Assembly (NCBI RefSeq): GCF_000702505.1
Contig: NZ_JNIM01000001.1
Location: 4,526,001 to 4,590,000 of the forward strand
Direction: 5' to 3'
Length of the DNA: 64,000 bases
From: Thermogemmatispora carboxidivorans
GTDB taxonomy: Bacteria; Chloroflexota; Ktedonobacteria; Ktedonobacterales; Ktedonobacteraceae
The stretch's first letter is position 1. Each line of letters begins with the position of its first letter. Under the pieces are notes generated by a model. It did not search any database. It was given only the letters and a program-made list of their open reading frames with translations, and was not told where the DNA came from. The position numbers and the translations under genes were made by a program. Positions 25,104 to 33,939 of this stretch are shown here, one piece after another.

Positions 25104-28100
25104 GTGCCCGAGACAAGGCAGTTGCTGCTGATCGCTCGCCATAATAATCAACGCCTCTTCTCCGACTATTTCCTCGATGAGGTGCTTCCCACTCAGCCGG
25201 AGTGGCAGGCGCTGATCCCCAGGGCGCAGCGCGTGCAGGAGGAGCTGCTCCGCCTCTACGAGCGCTTCCGCCCTTTGCAGAAGACGGCCAATGAGGCCCA
25301 GACGGAACATGAGTGGATTCAGCCGGTGCTGGAAGCACTGGGCCACGTCTTTACGGTGCAGCCGTCGCTCCAGGTGCCCGGCGGCGTGCAGAAACCCGAC
25401 TATGTCTTTTTTGCTTCGGAGGCGGAGCGCGTGGCCTGCCAGGGCCTCCCCCTCGATGAACATGCCGCCGAGCGCGGGGCGCTGGCCGTCGGCGATGCTA
25501 AGTATTGGGACCGCCCCCTCGATCAGATGGCCCGCTCAGCTTCAGAGGCCTTCTCGAATAAAAATCCTTCCTGGCAGATCTTCTTTTATATGCTGCATAG
25601 CGGCCTGCCCTGGGGCCTGCTGACCAACGGTCGCAAATGGCGCCTCTACCATCGCTCAACCGCTCATAAGCTGGATGTCTTCTATGAGGTCGATCTGCCC
25701 GAGCTGCTGGAAAATAGCTCTCCTCAGCAGTTCCTCTATTTCTACGCTTTCTTCCGATCAGAGGCATTCAACCCTCTCTCGCCTCTCTCACTGGATCATC
25801 TGCTGACGGCCAGCGGCGAGTCGGCCCAGCGCGTACGCGAGAATCTGCGCGAGCAGGTCTACGATGCCCTGCGCCTGATCGCTCAGGGCCTCTTCGAGTT
25901 CCCGCGCAATGAGCTGGCTCCTACCCCAGAGAATCGCCGCCTGGTCTATGAGCATGCGCTGATCCTGCTCTACCGCTTGCTCTTTCTGTTCTATGCGGAG
26001 GCCCGCCAGTTGCTGCCGGTGGAGAGCGGGACGATCTATAGTAAGCGCTTCAGCCTGCGGAAGCTGGCAGAGCAGGTTTCGCGCTTGCTGCAGGAGAAGA
26101 CGGCGCTACCAAACGTGGCCCTGGTCTGGGCCCATTTGAAGACGCTCTTCGAGAGCCTGCATGCGGGTAATCGCCTGATGGGGGTCAGTGTCTTCGATGG
26201 CGGCCTTTTTGATCCGCAGAAGGCGCCGTTCCTGGAGCAGTATGCAGTCGGCGATGAGGCCCTCTGTCAGGCCCTGGAGCTGCTGGCCTATGCGCCCGAT
26301 CCGCACGATCGCAGCCGCAGGGTGCCGATCGATTACCGCGATCTGTCGGAGCGCCATCTGGGGACGATCTACGAGGGGCTGCTGGAGTATACGCTCTATG
26401 TGGCCGAGGAGCCAATGGCCGAGCTGCAGGCGACGAGCGAGGTGGTGCCGCTCTCTCAGGTCAATGGCCGCGCTGTCGCCCGCCGCTATGAGCCGGGCGA
26501 GGTCTATCTGGTGACCGATAGCGGTCAGCGGAAGCTGACGGGCAGCTACTATACGCCGGATTTTGTGGTCAAGTATATGGTGGAGCGCACGCTGCAGCCG
26601 GTCCTCGCTGAGGCGCTGCGCGGGGCACGCTCGCAGGAGGAGCGCATTGCGGCGGTGCTGGGGATCAATGTGCTCGATCCGGCGATGGGCAGCGGCCATT
26701 TTCTGGTGGAGGCGCTGGAGTTTCTGGCGCGCTCGCTGGTGGAGCTGGGGGCCGTGCCAGAGGAGAAGACAGGCGAGACGGATGTGGTCTATTGGAAGCG
26801 GCGCGTGGTGCAGCAGTGCCTCTATGGGGTGGACGCCAATCCGCTGGCGGTGGAGCTGGCGAAGTTGTCGCTCTGGCTGGCGACGGCGGCCCGCGAGTAT
26901 CCGCTGAGCTTTCTGGATCACCATCTGCGCCCGGGCAATGCCCTGGTGGGGTCGTGGCTGGCCGAGGCGGCGGCGGGACACCATCCGTTGGCTGGACGCT
27001 CGACGGCGGCGGCGGAGGCCGGGCCTGGCTCCAATGGGCGCCGGGGCCGCGCTCGTGCTGGTAATGCCCGGGGCGCGTCGGCTCCGACGGCGCAGGAGCG
27101 GGCACGCGCGGACGGCGGCAATGGGACGGGGTCGAATGGGGAGGGGCCGGAGGAGACGCCGGCGCCGCTGCAGTTGGTGCTGCTGGAAGATGCGACCTTC
27201 CGCGACGATCTGGGGGCGGCTCTGCAGTGGGTGAGCGAGATCGAGGGGACGGAAGGGCGCTCGCTGGCCGAGGTGCGCCGTCAGGAGGAGGCTTACGCGC
27301 GCTTGCATAGCCATTTTACGGCGAAGTATCAGGGGGTGCTGGATCTGGCGACGGCCCTCTTCTATGGGGTGGAGGTCGAAGAAGGCTGGTGGGGCTGGGT
27401 GACGGCCTACGCGGTGGGGAAGCCGGAGGCCTCCCTCTATGAGCGGCAGGCTCTGCGCTTGCTGGATGCAGCGGAGGCCCTGCGCCGGCGCCGCCTCTTC
27501 TTCCATTGGGAGCTGGAGTTTCCCGAGGTCTTTTTCTCTCCCGATGGTCGCCCGCTCGGCGAACGGGCCGGCTTTGATGTGGTGATCGGCAATCCGCCCT
27601 ATGTGCGCCAGGAGAAGCTGGCGGAGGATAAGCCCTTCTTCCAGGAGCATTACGCCGTCTACCACGGGCAGGCCGATCTCTTCGTCTATTTCTTTGAGCA
27701 GGGCCTGCGCCTGCTGCGCCCGGGGGGCCGCCTGGCTTATATCAGTAGCAATAGCTGGCTGCGGGCCAATTATGCGACGGCCCTGCGCCATCTCCTGCGG
27801 ACGCAGATGACGGTCGAGGAGCTGATCGATCTGGGCAATACGCGCATCTTTGCCGATGCCCCGGACCTCAGCCCAGCCATCCAGGTGGTGCGCAAGGCGC
27901 CGCCGACGCTGGGCAGCCAGGCCCAGGTGGCGGTCTTCACGCGCAGCGAGGGGGTCAAGGATTTCGCCCGCCGCCTGGAGGAGCGGCGCTTTGCGGTGAC
28001 GATCAGCGATCAGCCCGATAGCGGCTGGCAGTTGCGCAGCGATGCCTCGCGCCGCCTCTTCGAACGCCTGCTGGCCAGCGGCAGGCCGCTGAAGGAGGTG

Positions 28101-29126
28101 GTGGCCGGACGTATGTACTATGGTATTAAGACGGGCTTGAACGAGGCTTTTATTGTGGATACGGCGACGCGCGAGCGCCTGCTGCAGGCCGACCCGAGCA
28201 GCGCAGCCCTCCTCAAGCCGCTGGTGCGCGGCGAGGATCTGCGCCCCTGGTATCAGGAGGATGAGGGCCGCTGGCTGATCTGCCTCCCAAGTGGCTGGAC
28301 GCGCGCGACCTTTCCCAGGGCCGAGGAAGGCGAGGCTGTGGCCTGGCAGGAGTTTGCCGGGCGCTATCCGCACCTGGCCGCCCACCTGGAGCCATTCGCC
28401 AACGCCGCCCGGAAACGACACGATAAGGGCCAATTCTGGTGGGAGCTGCGCCCTTGCGATTATTATGATGCTTTCGAGACCACGAAAATCTTCTGGCCTG
28501 ACATCTGCCGGCGGCCACGCTTTAGCTGGGGAGAAGCGGGACTCTACACCACTAACACAGGCTATTTTATTCCTTCAGACAGATATGATCTTTTGGGTAT
28601 CCTTAATTCGCGCTTTACCTGGTTCATTATCATAAACACCTCGCAACCTCTCGCAGAGCGCCGTGGTGCCTTGCTGTACCGCCTCTTCACCCAATACATG
28701 GAGCATCTGCCCATTCCCGAGCTGAGCGAGGAGCAGCGCCAGAGGATCGGCGCCCTGGCCCGCCAGCTCACTGAGGTCGCGCGGAGGCGCTATAGCCTGC
28801 GGCGCCGCACCACCCAGCGCATCATCAGGGACCTGGGCGCCGGCCAGCACAAGCTGAGCGAGCGCCTCAGCGAGTGGTGGACGCTCTCCTTCGACGCCTT
28901 CCGCGAAGAGCTGCGCCGCAGCTTCAAACGCGACATCCCCCTCAAAGAGCGCGACGAGTGGGAGGCCCTGCTCTCCGAGCGCCGTCAGGAGATCGAACAG
29001 CTCACCGCCGAGATCGTCCGCCTGGAAACGGCCCTCAACCAGGCCGTCTACGACCTCTTCGCCCTCGACGAGAGAGAGCGCACCCTGATCGATGAGGAAA
29101 CTGCCTACCGCTACGGCGAGTGGTGA
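25104..29126 (+). CDS. type IIG restriction-modification enzyme (Eco57I-like nuclease-methyltransferase)
   Basis: 1340 residues; start GTG 25104 after AGAGGGGG. N-terminal PD-(D/E)xK-type nuclease: P98-D99 in QKPDYVFF, then D131-A-K133. A helical connector follows, then an N6-adenine methyltransferase with motif I DPAMGSGHFL (from residue 525) and motif IV NPPY (about 829), and a TaqI/Eco57I-type target recognition region to about 1200. Residues ~630-687, between motifs I and IV, are a Gly/Arg/Ala-rich disordered insert. A stretch near 28540-28650 in the recognition region is conspicuously AT-rich. No separate methylase, specificity subunit or BREX/DISARM partner lies nearby, so it should be a self-contained defence enzyme. 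Confidence 0.9.
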   Translation: MPETRQLLLIARHNNQRLFSDYFLDEVLPTQPEWQALIPRAQRVQEELLRLYERFRPLQKTANEAQTEHEWIQPVLEALGHVFTVQPSLQVPGGVQKPDYVFFASEAERVACQGLPLDEHAAERGALAVGDAKYWDRPLDQMARSASEAFSNKNPSWQIFFYMLHSGLPWGLLTNGRKWRLYHRSTAHKLDVFYEVDLPELLENSSPQQFLYFYAFFRSEAFNPLSPLSLDHLLTASGESAQRVRENLREQVYDALRLIAQGLFEFPRNELAPTPENRRLVYEHALILLYRLLFLFYAEARQLLPVESGTIYSKRFSLRKLAEQVSRLLQEKTALPNVALVWAHLKTLFESLHAGNRLMGVSVFDGGLFDPQKAPFLEQYAVGDEALCQALELLAYAPDPHDRSRRVPIDYRDLSERHLGTIYEGLLEYTLYVAEEPMAELQATSEVVPLSQVNGRAVARRYEPGEVYLVTDSGQRKLTGSYYTPDFVVKYMVERTLQPVLAEALRGARSQEERIAAVLGINVLDPAMGSGHFLVEALEFLARSLVELGAVPEEKTGETDVVYWKRRVVQQCLYGVDANPLAVELAKLSLWLATAAREYPLSFLDHHLRPGNALVGSWLAEAAAGHHPLAGRSTAAAEAGPGSNGRRGRARAGNARGASAPTAQERARADGGNGTGSNGEGPEETPAPLQLVLLEDATFRDDLGAALQWVSEIEGTEGRSLAEVRRQEEAYARLHSHFTAKYQGVLDLATALFYGVEVEEGWWGWVTAYAVGKPEASLYERQALRLLDAAEALRRRRLFFHWELEFPEVFFSPDGRPLGERAGFDVVIGNPPYVRQEKLAEDKPFFQEHYAVYHGQADLFVYFFEQGLRLLRPGGRLAYISSNSWLRANYATALRHLLRTQMTVEELIDLGNTRIFADAPDLSPAIQVVRKAPPTLGSQAQVAVFTRSEGVKDFARRLEERRFAVTISDQPDSGWQLRSDASRRLFERLLASGRPLKEVVAGRMYYGIKTGLNEAFIVDTATRERLLQADPSSAALLKPLVRGEDLRPWYQEDEGRWLICLPSGWTRATFPRAEEGEAVAWQEFAGRYPHLAAHLEPFANAARKRHDKGQFWWELRPCDYYDAFETTKIFWPDICRRPRFSWGEAGLYTTNTGYFIPSDRYDLLGILNSRFTWFIIINTSQPLAERRGALLYRLFTQYMEHLPIPELSEEQRQRIGALARQLTEVARRRYSLRRRTTQRIIRDLGAGQHKLSERLSEWWTLSFDAFREELRRSFKRDIPLKERDEWEALLSERRQEIEQLTAEIVRLETALNQAVYDLFALDERERTLIDEETAYRYGEW

Positions 29127-29215
29127 GAAGGCACACAAGCCATCGCCGATAGTTAGTTAGAGAGACTTATGAGGATGTACGTATTTCTAGGCAACCGTAT
29201 GGTGATACAAGAAGG

Positions 29216-29452
29216 CTACTCGTCCTGAGCAGCAAGTTCATCCTCTTGCTGAGGCGCTTTCCTGCGCACACGATGCTCTCTGATATACTGATTGAGATCC
29301 GCTTTGCGAATGCGGTAGCGTCTCTTCCCTATCCGAACAACCGAGAGCTTCCCTTTCATCACCCATTCCCGGATCGTGCGAACGCTCACCTTCATGTAAT
29401 TGGCAGCCTCTTCGGCTGTCATCAGCTCGCTCTCCTTTTGCATAAGATCCAC
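29216..29452 (-). CDS. small excisionase/MerR-type HTH DNA-binding protein
   Basis: 78 residues; GTG start at 29452 with AAGGGAG just upstream, or ATG three codons later. The core LMTAEEAANYMKVSVRTIREWVMKG plus the basic wing RIGKRRYRIRKADLNQYI is the HTH_17/excisionase winged-helix module. It is convergent to the type IIG gene and may be a regulator or a relic of a mobile element; no integrase is nearby. Direct repeats upstream of it (29574-29591) could be its binding sites. Confidence 0.85.
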   Translation of the reverse strand: MDLMQKESELMTAEEAANYMKVSVRTIREWVMKGKLSVVRIGKRRYRIRKADLNQYIREHRVRRKAPQQEDELAAQDE

Positions 29453-29573
29453 GGTCTCCCTTGCCTGTATGAAGTAGCTTCGAGTTTAGCCTGCCCGCCT
29501 CCCACTGGTGCAAATCATAGCGAGCCTTCATCTCTGCGCATCGCTACACATCCCTGAGTACATCTCTGCTTTC

Positions 29574-29591
29574 CTATGCACCGCTATGCAC
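29574..29591. repeat. CTATGCAC direct repeats, candidate iterons
   Basis: CTATGCAC at 29574-29581 and again at 29584-29591, i.e. 10 bp apart, one helical turn. A related GCTACAC lies near 29543. They sit about 125 bp upstream of the HTH gene start, a plausible place for autoregulatory binding. Confidence 0.4.
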
Positions 29592-29715
29592 TTCTAAAGC
29601 AGTCTAATCCTAAGTATAGGTGACAACATTAGGGCAGGCAACCGTACAGCAATCACCTACCCTCGCTTACCTTCTCATTACTTCATCAACTTTCACTAAT
29701 AAGCATCTATGTGCA

Positions 29716-29744
29716 TTGCAAAAATTTCCAAAATGTTCTATACT
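29716..29744 (+). promoter_or_regulatory. promoter of the 29875 gene
   Basis: TTGCAA, 17-bp spacer, TATACT in an AT-rich setting, about 130 bp before the start. Confidence 0.65.
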
Positions 29745-29790
29745 AGGGCCAGGAAAAGTTGAAGCAGCCCGCAAGGGGCAGCGAGTGACG

Positions 29791-29815
29791 GGCGAGGCGA
29801 GGCAAGGCAAGGCGA
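29791..29815. repeat. pentanucleotide repeat (GGCRA)5
   Basis: Five GGCGA/GGCAA units in tandem in the leader of the 29875 gene, followed by less regular purine-rich repeats. Confidence 0.75.
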
Positions 29816-29874
29816 AGCCAGCCAGGCCAGGTCGAGTCAAGTCGAGAGAAGAAGAGAAAGGAGAAGCTATAGAG

Positions 29875-30615
29875 ATGGGAAGTGAAGTCGCAGAGCTGCG
29901 CAAGCGGCTGGAAGAGGAATACATCGCCGGGCGGCGAGCGCTCTACGCGCCGGCGAGCGGCTGGTCGAAGCATGCCTTTATCGAGGCGCGGATGCGCAAC
30001 ATGGAGCGCTATCACCAGCGGCTCTGCGAACTGGTGGGGCCGGAGCAGGCGCTGAAGCTGGTCTTTGAGGTCTTTGAGCGCGGCGAGAGCCTGCTCCCGG
30101 AGCGGGCAGCAAGTCAGGGTCAGGGAGCAGCGCCGGCGGAGGCGCTGGCGGTGACAGAGGGAGCGACGTCCAGAGCGGAGGCCAGTCTGTTGGAGCAGGA
30201 GCAGGCCGGGGTCGGGTTGGCGGTGAGCGACGGCTCCGGTGGAGATACAGAGCCGCTGCCGGCGCTGCAGGCGAGCGGCGCCTCCGGCGAGGACGAGCCG
30301 GAGGCGCCGAAGACGCTCTGGCTGCTGGCCAGCAGCGCCGGAGCCACCTCGGACCTGCTCTATCTCTTCTACGCCGCCGATGAAGAAGAGGCGCAGGCTC
30401 TGGCCCAGGAGTGGCTACGCCTGTTAGCTCCGTGGGTCAAATTGCGGGCCTTGCAGCCTCTGCCCACGGGCCTGACCCTGGCGCACGGCCACTATCGTGG
30501 CCTCATCCATGTCCGTCCCGACGGCAGCCTGGTCGAGGGCCAGTATTTCCTGGCGGCGGAGAGCATGGCCAGTCAGGAGAGCAAGCCAGTGGGTCAGGAG
30601 GCGGCCAGTTCCTAG
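29875..30615 (+). CDS. unknown protein with helical N-terminus and disordered linker
   Basis: 246 residues from ATG 29875 (AAAGGAG about 12 bases upstream); the frame is open to 29620 but that part reads through promoter and repeat DNA. Residues 1-80 are charged and helical (EVAELRKRLEEEYIAGRRAL...MRNMERYHQRL). A ~70-residue Ala/Gly/Glu linker leads to a compact C-terminal region (about 145-225) with WLLASSAGATSDLLYLFYAADEEEA. I recognise no family. No membrane segment. Confidence 0.7.
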   Translation: MGSEVAELRKRLEEEYIAGRRALYAPASGWSKHAFIEARMRNMERYHQRLCELVGPEQALKLVFEVFERGESLLPERAASQGQGAAPAEALAVTEGATSRAEASLLEQEQAGVGLAVSDGSGGDTEPLPALQASGASGEDEPEAPKTLWLLASSAGATSDLLYLFYAADEEEAQALAQEWLRLLAPWVKLRALQPLPTGLTLAHGHYRGLIHVRPDGSLVEGQYFLAAESMASQESKPVGQEAASS

Positions 30616-30777
30616 CAGATTCTCCATCCCAGTTTTTCCCTTCCGATTCCGCGGGTTATCTCGTCCCTGGACCTCTCTATCCCTTGGACAGAGGGCGATG
30701 GGAAGCGGCTACGCACCAGCCGTCACAGCCCATCGCCCTTTTCCCCTCGCCCCCACTTCTCTCGTGCCCTTCAGCAG

Positions 30778-30973
30778 TTGCCTTGCTTGCTTCGCCCACC
30801 GTTCTCACCTGCACCCCTCCTGTGTCCTCTCCATCTTCTCTCAGCACATCACTCCCCCTCATCGTTCTCATACTATTGACATCTGTCTCTCTTCTTCTTT
30901 ATCATTTTCATAGCAAGCTGCTTTCTCGGCTTGAACGAGAAATACCCATGAAAATCCCTTCTCCCGAGGAAGA
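30778..30973 (+). repeat. duplicated ~195-bp element, copy 1
   Basis: Aligns without large gaps to 34029-34223. The first ~100 bp are diverged (about 60% identical by hand), the last ~90 bp about 90%. It contains a promoter (TTGACA, 18 bp, TATCAT) and ends in a conserved MKIPSPEE reading frame. Another frame is open through both copies and would encode a hydrophobic segment, so a small membrane protein is the alternative reading. Copy 1 also has a 7-bp hairpin TTTCTCG / CGAGAAA (30921-30941) that is broken in copy 2. Confidence 0.75.
30876..30905 (+). promoter_or_regulatory. promoter of the WXG100-like operon
   Basis: TTGACA (30876-30881), 18-bp spacer, TATCAT (30900-30905), inside copy 1 of the duplicated element; 113 bp before the first structural gene. 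Confidence 0.55.
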
Positions 30974-31049
30974 TCGGATCGCCTCCGTCCATCAGGTACC
31001 GCACAGGAGAAGCATCTATGGGGTACATCAAGCCAGTTGGATCAACTGA
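30948..31049 (+). CDS. possible 33-residue leader peptide
   Basis: Starts MKIPSPEEDRIAS and ends 32 bp inside the next gene in another frame. The MKIPSPEE beginning is conserved in copy 2 of the element at 34198. The ribosome binding site is weak. It may be a leader peptide coupling translation to the downstream gene, or the C-terminus of a longer frame that is open upstream. Uncertain. Confidence 0.3.
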   Translation: MKIPSPEEDRIASVHQVPHRRSIYGVHQASWIN

Positions 31050-31362
31050 TACCTCTTCCGATCTGGTGATCTATTCTCCCTCCCAGATGCGCCAGACCGC
31101 CGCTCGTATCCTGGCCGAGGTCAGCATCGCCTCCCAGCAGCATGACACCACCTGGCGCCAGCTACAAGACTGGCTCAACCATGAGGTTGATCCCGCATGG
31201 GCTGACGTCATGCGCACCTGCCTGGACCCCTATGTCCAGCGCCTGCGCGCCTCCTATGGCTGGCTCACCGACCTGGCCTATGCCCTGTCTGTCGCCGCCG
31301 ACTTCGTTGACCAGCTCGATCGCCAGATGGGCGAGCATTTTCAGCCGGCCTCTTATCGCTAG
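31018..31362 (+). CDS. WXG100-like small helical protein
   Basis: 114 residues, ATG 31018 behind AGGAGAAG. No signal peptide. It is predicted as a helical hairpin: helix 1 about 24-52 (MRQTAARILAEVSIASQQHDTTW), a turn around DPAW, then helix 2 with YGWLTDLAYALSVAADFVDQLD. Size, all-helical character and the loop Trp resemble WXG100/ESX secretion targets, although the loop reads WAD, not WxG. First gene of a three-gene operon. A type VII secretion substrate or chaperone role is inference. Confidence 0.6.
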   Translation: MGYIKPVGSTDTSSDLVIYSPSQMRQTAARILAEVSIASQQHDTTWRQLQDWLNHEVDPAWADVMRTCLDPYVQRLRASYGWLTDLAYALSVAADFVDQLDRQMGEHFQPASYR

Positions 31363-31480
31363 TCACCGCACCGGCTCGTGACACGGTCAGTAAAGCAGTC
31401 AGAGGCCAGATCGCTGCTTGAGACGGGAGGCTCCCCAGTCAAGCCCTGGCCTCTCATGAGCTATCTGCAGGAGGTTTCCT

Positions 31481-32839
31481 GTGTTTACTGCTCCCTCCAC
31501 TCTGGATCAACGTGACAGTGAAGACCCTGCTCAACTTGAAGAGCACATCCAGCAGAAGATCATCGGCCCGCTGCGCGCCTTTCGCCAGCAGGTGGCATCG
31601 CTGAATGACACGCACGTCACCTGCGCCCAGAACTGCGCCGATACCCTCATGGCACTCTTCACAGGCCAGGACAACAAGGGTCGGCCACTCATGCAGGGAG
31701 CCGGCGCAGATGCCCTGGCTGACACCTTCGGCCAGTTCTTCGAGGGTGGCCGGCAGCTTGCCGGAAGAATACCAGGCGATCTCGTCGGGCGCCTGCTGCT
31801 GGCCTCTCAAGTCAGCGAGAGAAGCGCCGACGACCTGGACTCCCAAGTACAGAGCACCATTCAACACTGGCAGAACAGACAGCAGCATCCTCCAGCCGCC
31901 TTTGATCCCCAGAGCGATAACCAGCGCACCAACGCCGCCTTAGAGCAGATCGTCGCGGCCACGCTCGGCAACTATCAGCTTCAGATGAGCAATGGACCTG
32001 ATCAGGAGCCGCTCCCAAGTCTGCCGCCCTCGCCCCTTGATCCCAAGGGCAGCTTTGGCTACTTCCTGACCCAGCTAAGCCTGAGCCTCCAGACAGCTAC
32101 CTCGCACTGCCCCCCCTGCAACGATCAAGATTGCACGCTTACCTTCCCTCCTCTACGTCCTGGCGAGAAATCCCATACCTATACGCTCGCTGCTCTCCGG
32201 GCCAACCCCAGCCTGAGAAAGCAATTTCTGGAGGATTTCTACAGCACCTTCGCCCCAGGTTACGGCCAGGCTGAAATAGACTTCTGGACATATTTGGATA
32301 GCTCTCGCCGCTTAAGCAAACATGGAGGCTACTGGGACTTTACAGACTTCGCTCTGATCCAGGACCAGTTTTTTGCCGCCTACAACACCCTTTACCACCA
32401 GCCGGCCCAGAATTCTCGCGTCCAGAACTGGATGAACTTTATTACCCACTGGAAAGCCAATGAAGAGAACGGCAAACGCGCCGAGAACGAGGCCGCCTGG
32501 TGGCAAGCCCATAACGCTAGCATCAACTACGGCGACCAGCAGGCGCGCGACAAGGGACTTGTTGGTCAGGAAAGCATGCTTGAACAGGCTTTCATCAAAG
32601 AAACTGTCACTGTCATCAACACTATCCCCACCCTACCCGATGGCGCCACAATCTTCAGCCCTCGCTCCAAGCTTACCGGCCTGCTCGCTCAAATCTACTA
32701 TCCCAGTGATTATAATGATCTTTCAGATGCGGAAGCCTTTATCAAGCAAGAAGTGACTGTTGAGCTTGCCATCGCTAACCCAGTGGCAGCTTCTCCACTG
32801 ATCGCGCTGCTTATCATTGTCAGGGGCAGCGAAGGTTAA
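31481..32839 (+). CDS. large helical protein with WXG100-like N-terminus and unknown C-terminal domain
   Basis: 452 residues; start GTG 31481 with AGGAGG seven bases upstream. The first ~180 residues are helical and Gln/Ala-rich with GPLRAFRQQVASLNDTH and the KGRPLMQGAGADALADTFGQFF region typical of long WXG100/LXG-like modules. A Cys cluster CPPCNDQDC lies near 208-216. The C-terminal half is aromatic-rich (TYLDSSRRLSKHGGYWDF, WWQAHNASINYG), without a family I know, and ends in a hydrophobic stretch. The arrangement recalls LXG-type effectors, but no toxin motif is visible. 118 bp after the small gene, 17 bp before the lipoprotein gene. Confidence 0.65.
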   Translation: MFTAPSTLDQRDSEDPAQLEEHIQQKIIGPLRAFRQQVASLNDTHVTCAQNCADTLMALFTGQDNKGRPLMQGAGADALADTFGQFFEGGRQLAGRIPGDLVGRLLLASQVSERSADDLDSQVQSTIQHWQNRQQHPPAAFDPQSDNQRTNAALEQIVAATLGNYQLQMSNGPDQEPLPSLPPSPLDPKGSFGYFLTQLSLSLQTATSHCPPCNDQDCTLTFPPLRPGEKSHTYTLAALRANPSLRKQFLEDFYSTFAPGYGQAEIDFWTYLDSSRRLSKHGGYWDFTDFALIQDQFFAAYNTLYHQPAQNSRVQNWMNFITHWKANEENGKRAENEAAWWQAHNASINYGDQQARDKGLVGQESMLEQAFIKETVTVINTIPTLPDGATIFSPRSKLTGLLAQIYYPSDYNDLSDAEAFIKQEVTVELAIANPVAASPLIALLIIVRGSEG

Positions 32840-32856
32840 GCATAAGGAGGCTACGC

Positions 32857-33939
32857 ATGATCAGAAACAATCACAGAGTCCTGCCCTCCAGGCCCACCCT
32901 GCAGCGCAGGCAGCGTTTCCGCTCCTCGCAGTCCATTCCCCCTGCTCTTGAGGAGCGAGCTGCTGGCCCAGAAGTCAGGCATCAGAGGCTGGCCCTCCTG
33001 TCGCTTGACATCTTCATATACTATTTATCTGGTATCTTACTCTCTTTATTACTACTATCGTGCAGCAATACTTCTCAGGCACAGTGGCAACAATTCGGGT
33101 CCGACAGTCTCCTTTCTTCCTTCCTCTTCAGCGCCTGGTCCCCTAGCAGCCACTGGCTGGCCGTTTTAGATAGCCATCAAGTGCGAATCCTGCGTCCCGA
33201 CGGCCAGTCTGCCAGCTTATGGAACGCTGACGCATTCTGCGACTTAGACCCGCCCGGTCCCACCTTCAGCTGGTTGTCGGGCGACCGCCTGGTCTGCCTC
33301 GACCGGGCTGAAAGCCACTACCTGTGGTTCTCCATCGATAGCGCCGGTCACCTGCACTATCAAAGTCAGGCGCCTCTGGGTCTCTCTCTCTCCTCTTCTG
33401 ACATTCCGCTCTTCATCAATGCCAATCCGCGCTATCCACTGATTGCCCTTATTGTTTTCCACAATCAGGAGAGGCTTTTTTTGAGCGACCTGCAAGGTCA
33501 TCAGCTCCCGCTGCCCGTTCCCATCTACGCCACAGCTGCGAGCTGGTCCTGGGATGGCACCCAGCTCGCCGTGATCGATCAGGCCAGCACCATCACTATC
33601 TACCAGCTTGTGCAGCGCGCCAGTGGCCTGCCAACGCTCCGCTGGCTACGCCGTCTCCCTCTCCCCAGCAGCGATAGTGAACCAGTCGCCTGGTCGCCCA
33701 GTGGCCGCTGGCTGGTCTGCCGCCACGGCACCTACGAGAGCGAAGATTATCTCTTCCTGCAAGCTACCGACGGCTCAGGCCGATCGTACAAGCTTTCCTC
33801 TTCGTACAGGCAAGGTCAGCTCTTTGCTCCTGCCTGGTCTCCCGACGGTCGCCTGCTCGTCGCCACCCAGGTGAGCACGCGGACCCTCTATCAGTTCCCC
33901 GTCTCCGCCTGGATGACCCAGCAACATTTGACCCCTTGA
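32857..33939 (+). CDS. beta-propeller lipoprotein (TolB/WD40-like)
   Basis: 360 residues, ATG 32857 behind AAGGAGG. A long basic N-terminus leads to a membrane segment IYYLSGILLSLLLLSC with a lipobox LLSC (Cys about 69), so it should be exported and lipid-anchored. The remainder has irregular propeller blades: FSAWSPSSHWLAVLDSHQVRIL, ASWSWDGTQLAVI, EPVAWSPSGRWLVC, APAWSPDGRLLVAT. The 17-bp gap implies translation with the preceding helical protein. It may be a surface receptor or assembly factor for that protein. Confidence 0.8.
   Translation: MIRNNHRVLPSRPTLQRRQRFRSSQSIPPALEERAAGPEVRHQRLALLSLDIFIYYLSGILLSLLLLSCSNTSQAQWQQFGSDSLLSSFLFSAWSPSSHWLAVLDSHQVRILRPDGQSASLWNADAFCDLDPPGPTFSWLSGDRLVCLDRAESHYLWFSIDSAGHLHYQSQAPLGLSLSSSDIPLFINANPRYPLIALIVFHNQERLFLSDLQGHQLPLPVPIYATAASWSWDGTQLAVIDQASTITIYQLVQRASGLPTLRWLRRLPLPSSDSEPVAWSPSGRWLVCRHGTYESEDYLFLQATDGSGRSYKLSSSYRQGQLFAPAWSPDGRLLVATQVSTRTLYQFPVSAWMTQQHLTP

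Larger units (their letters stand above)
29453..29874. other. divergent AT-rich region (HTH gene / unknown gene)
   Basis: About 420 bp, notably more AT-rich than its surroundings to about 29745. Contains direct repeats (29574-29591), a promoter for the rightward gene (29716-29744) and a pentanucleotide repeat (29791-29815). No gene supported. Confidence 0.5.
30616..31017. other. leader region of the WXG100-like operon
   Basis: About 400 bp. The left part has no recognisable content. The right part is copy 1 of the duplicated element (30778-30973) with a promoter and a possible leader peptide. Confidence 0.5.

Noticed and set aside
26106..28433. 775-residue antisense frame inside the type IIG gene
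   Set aside because: The plus-strand frame has clear nuclease and methylase motifs; the antisense product has shadow composition (Arg/His/Gln-rich).
25104..29126. BREX PglX or DISARM methylase for the large methyltransferase
   Set aside because: An N-terminal PD-(D/E)xK nuclease is present and no BREX or DISARM partner genes flank it; the type IIG reading is simpler.
29620..29874. Upstream extension of the 29875 gene by 85 codons
   Set aside because: It would translate across the promoter and the GGCRA repeat; a ribosome binding site precedes the start at 29875.
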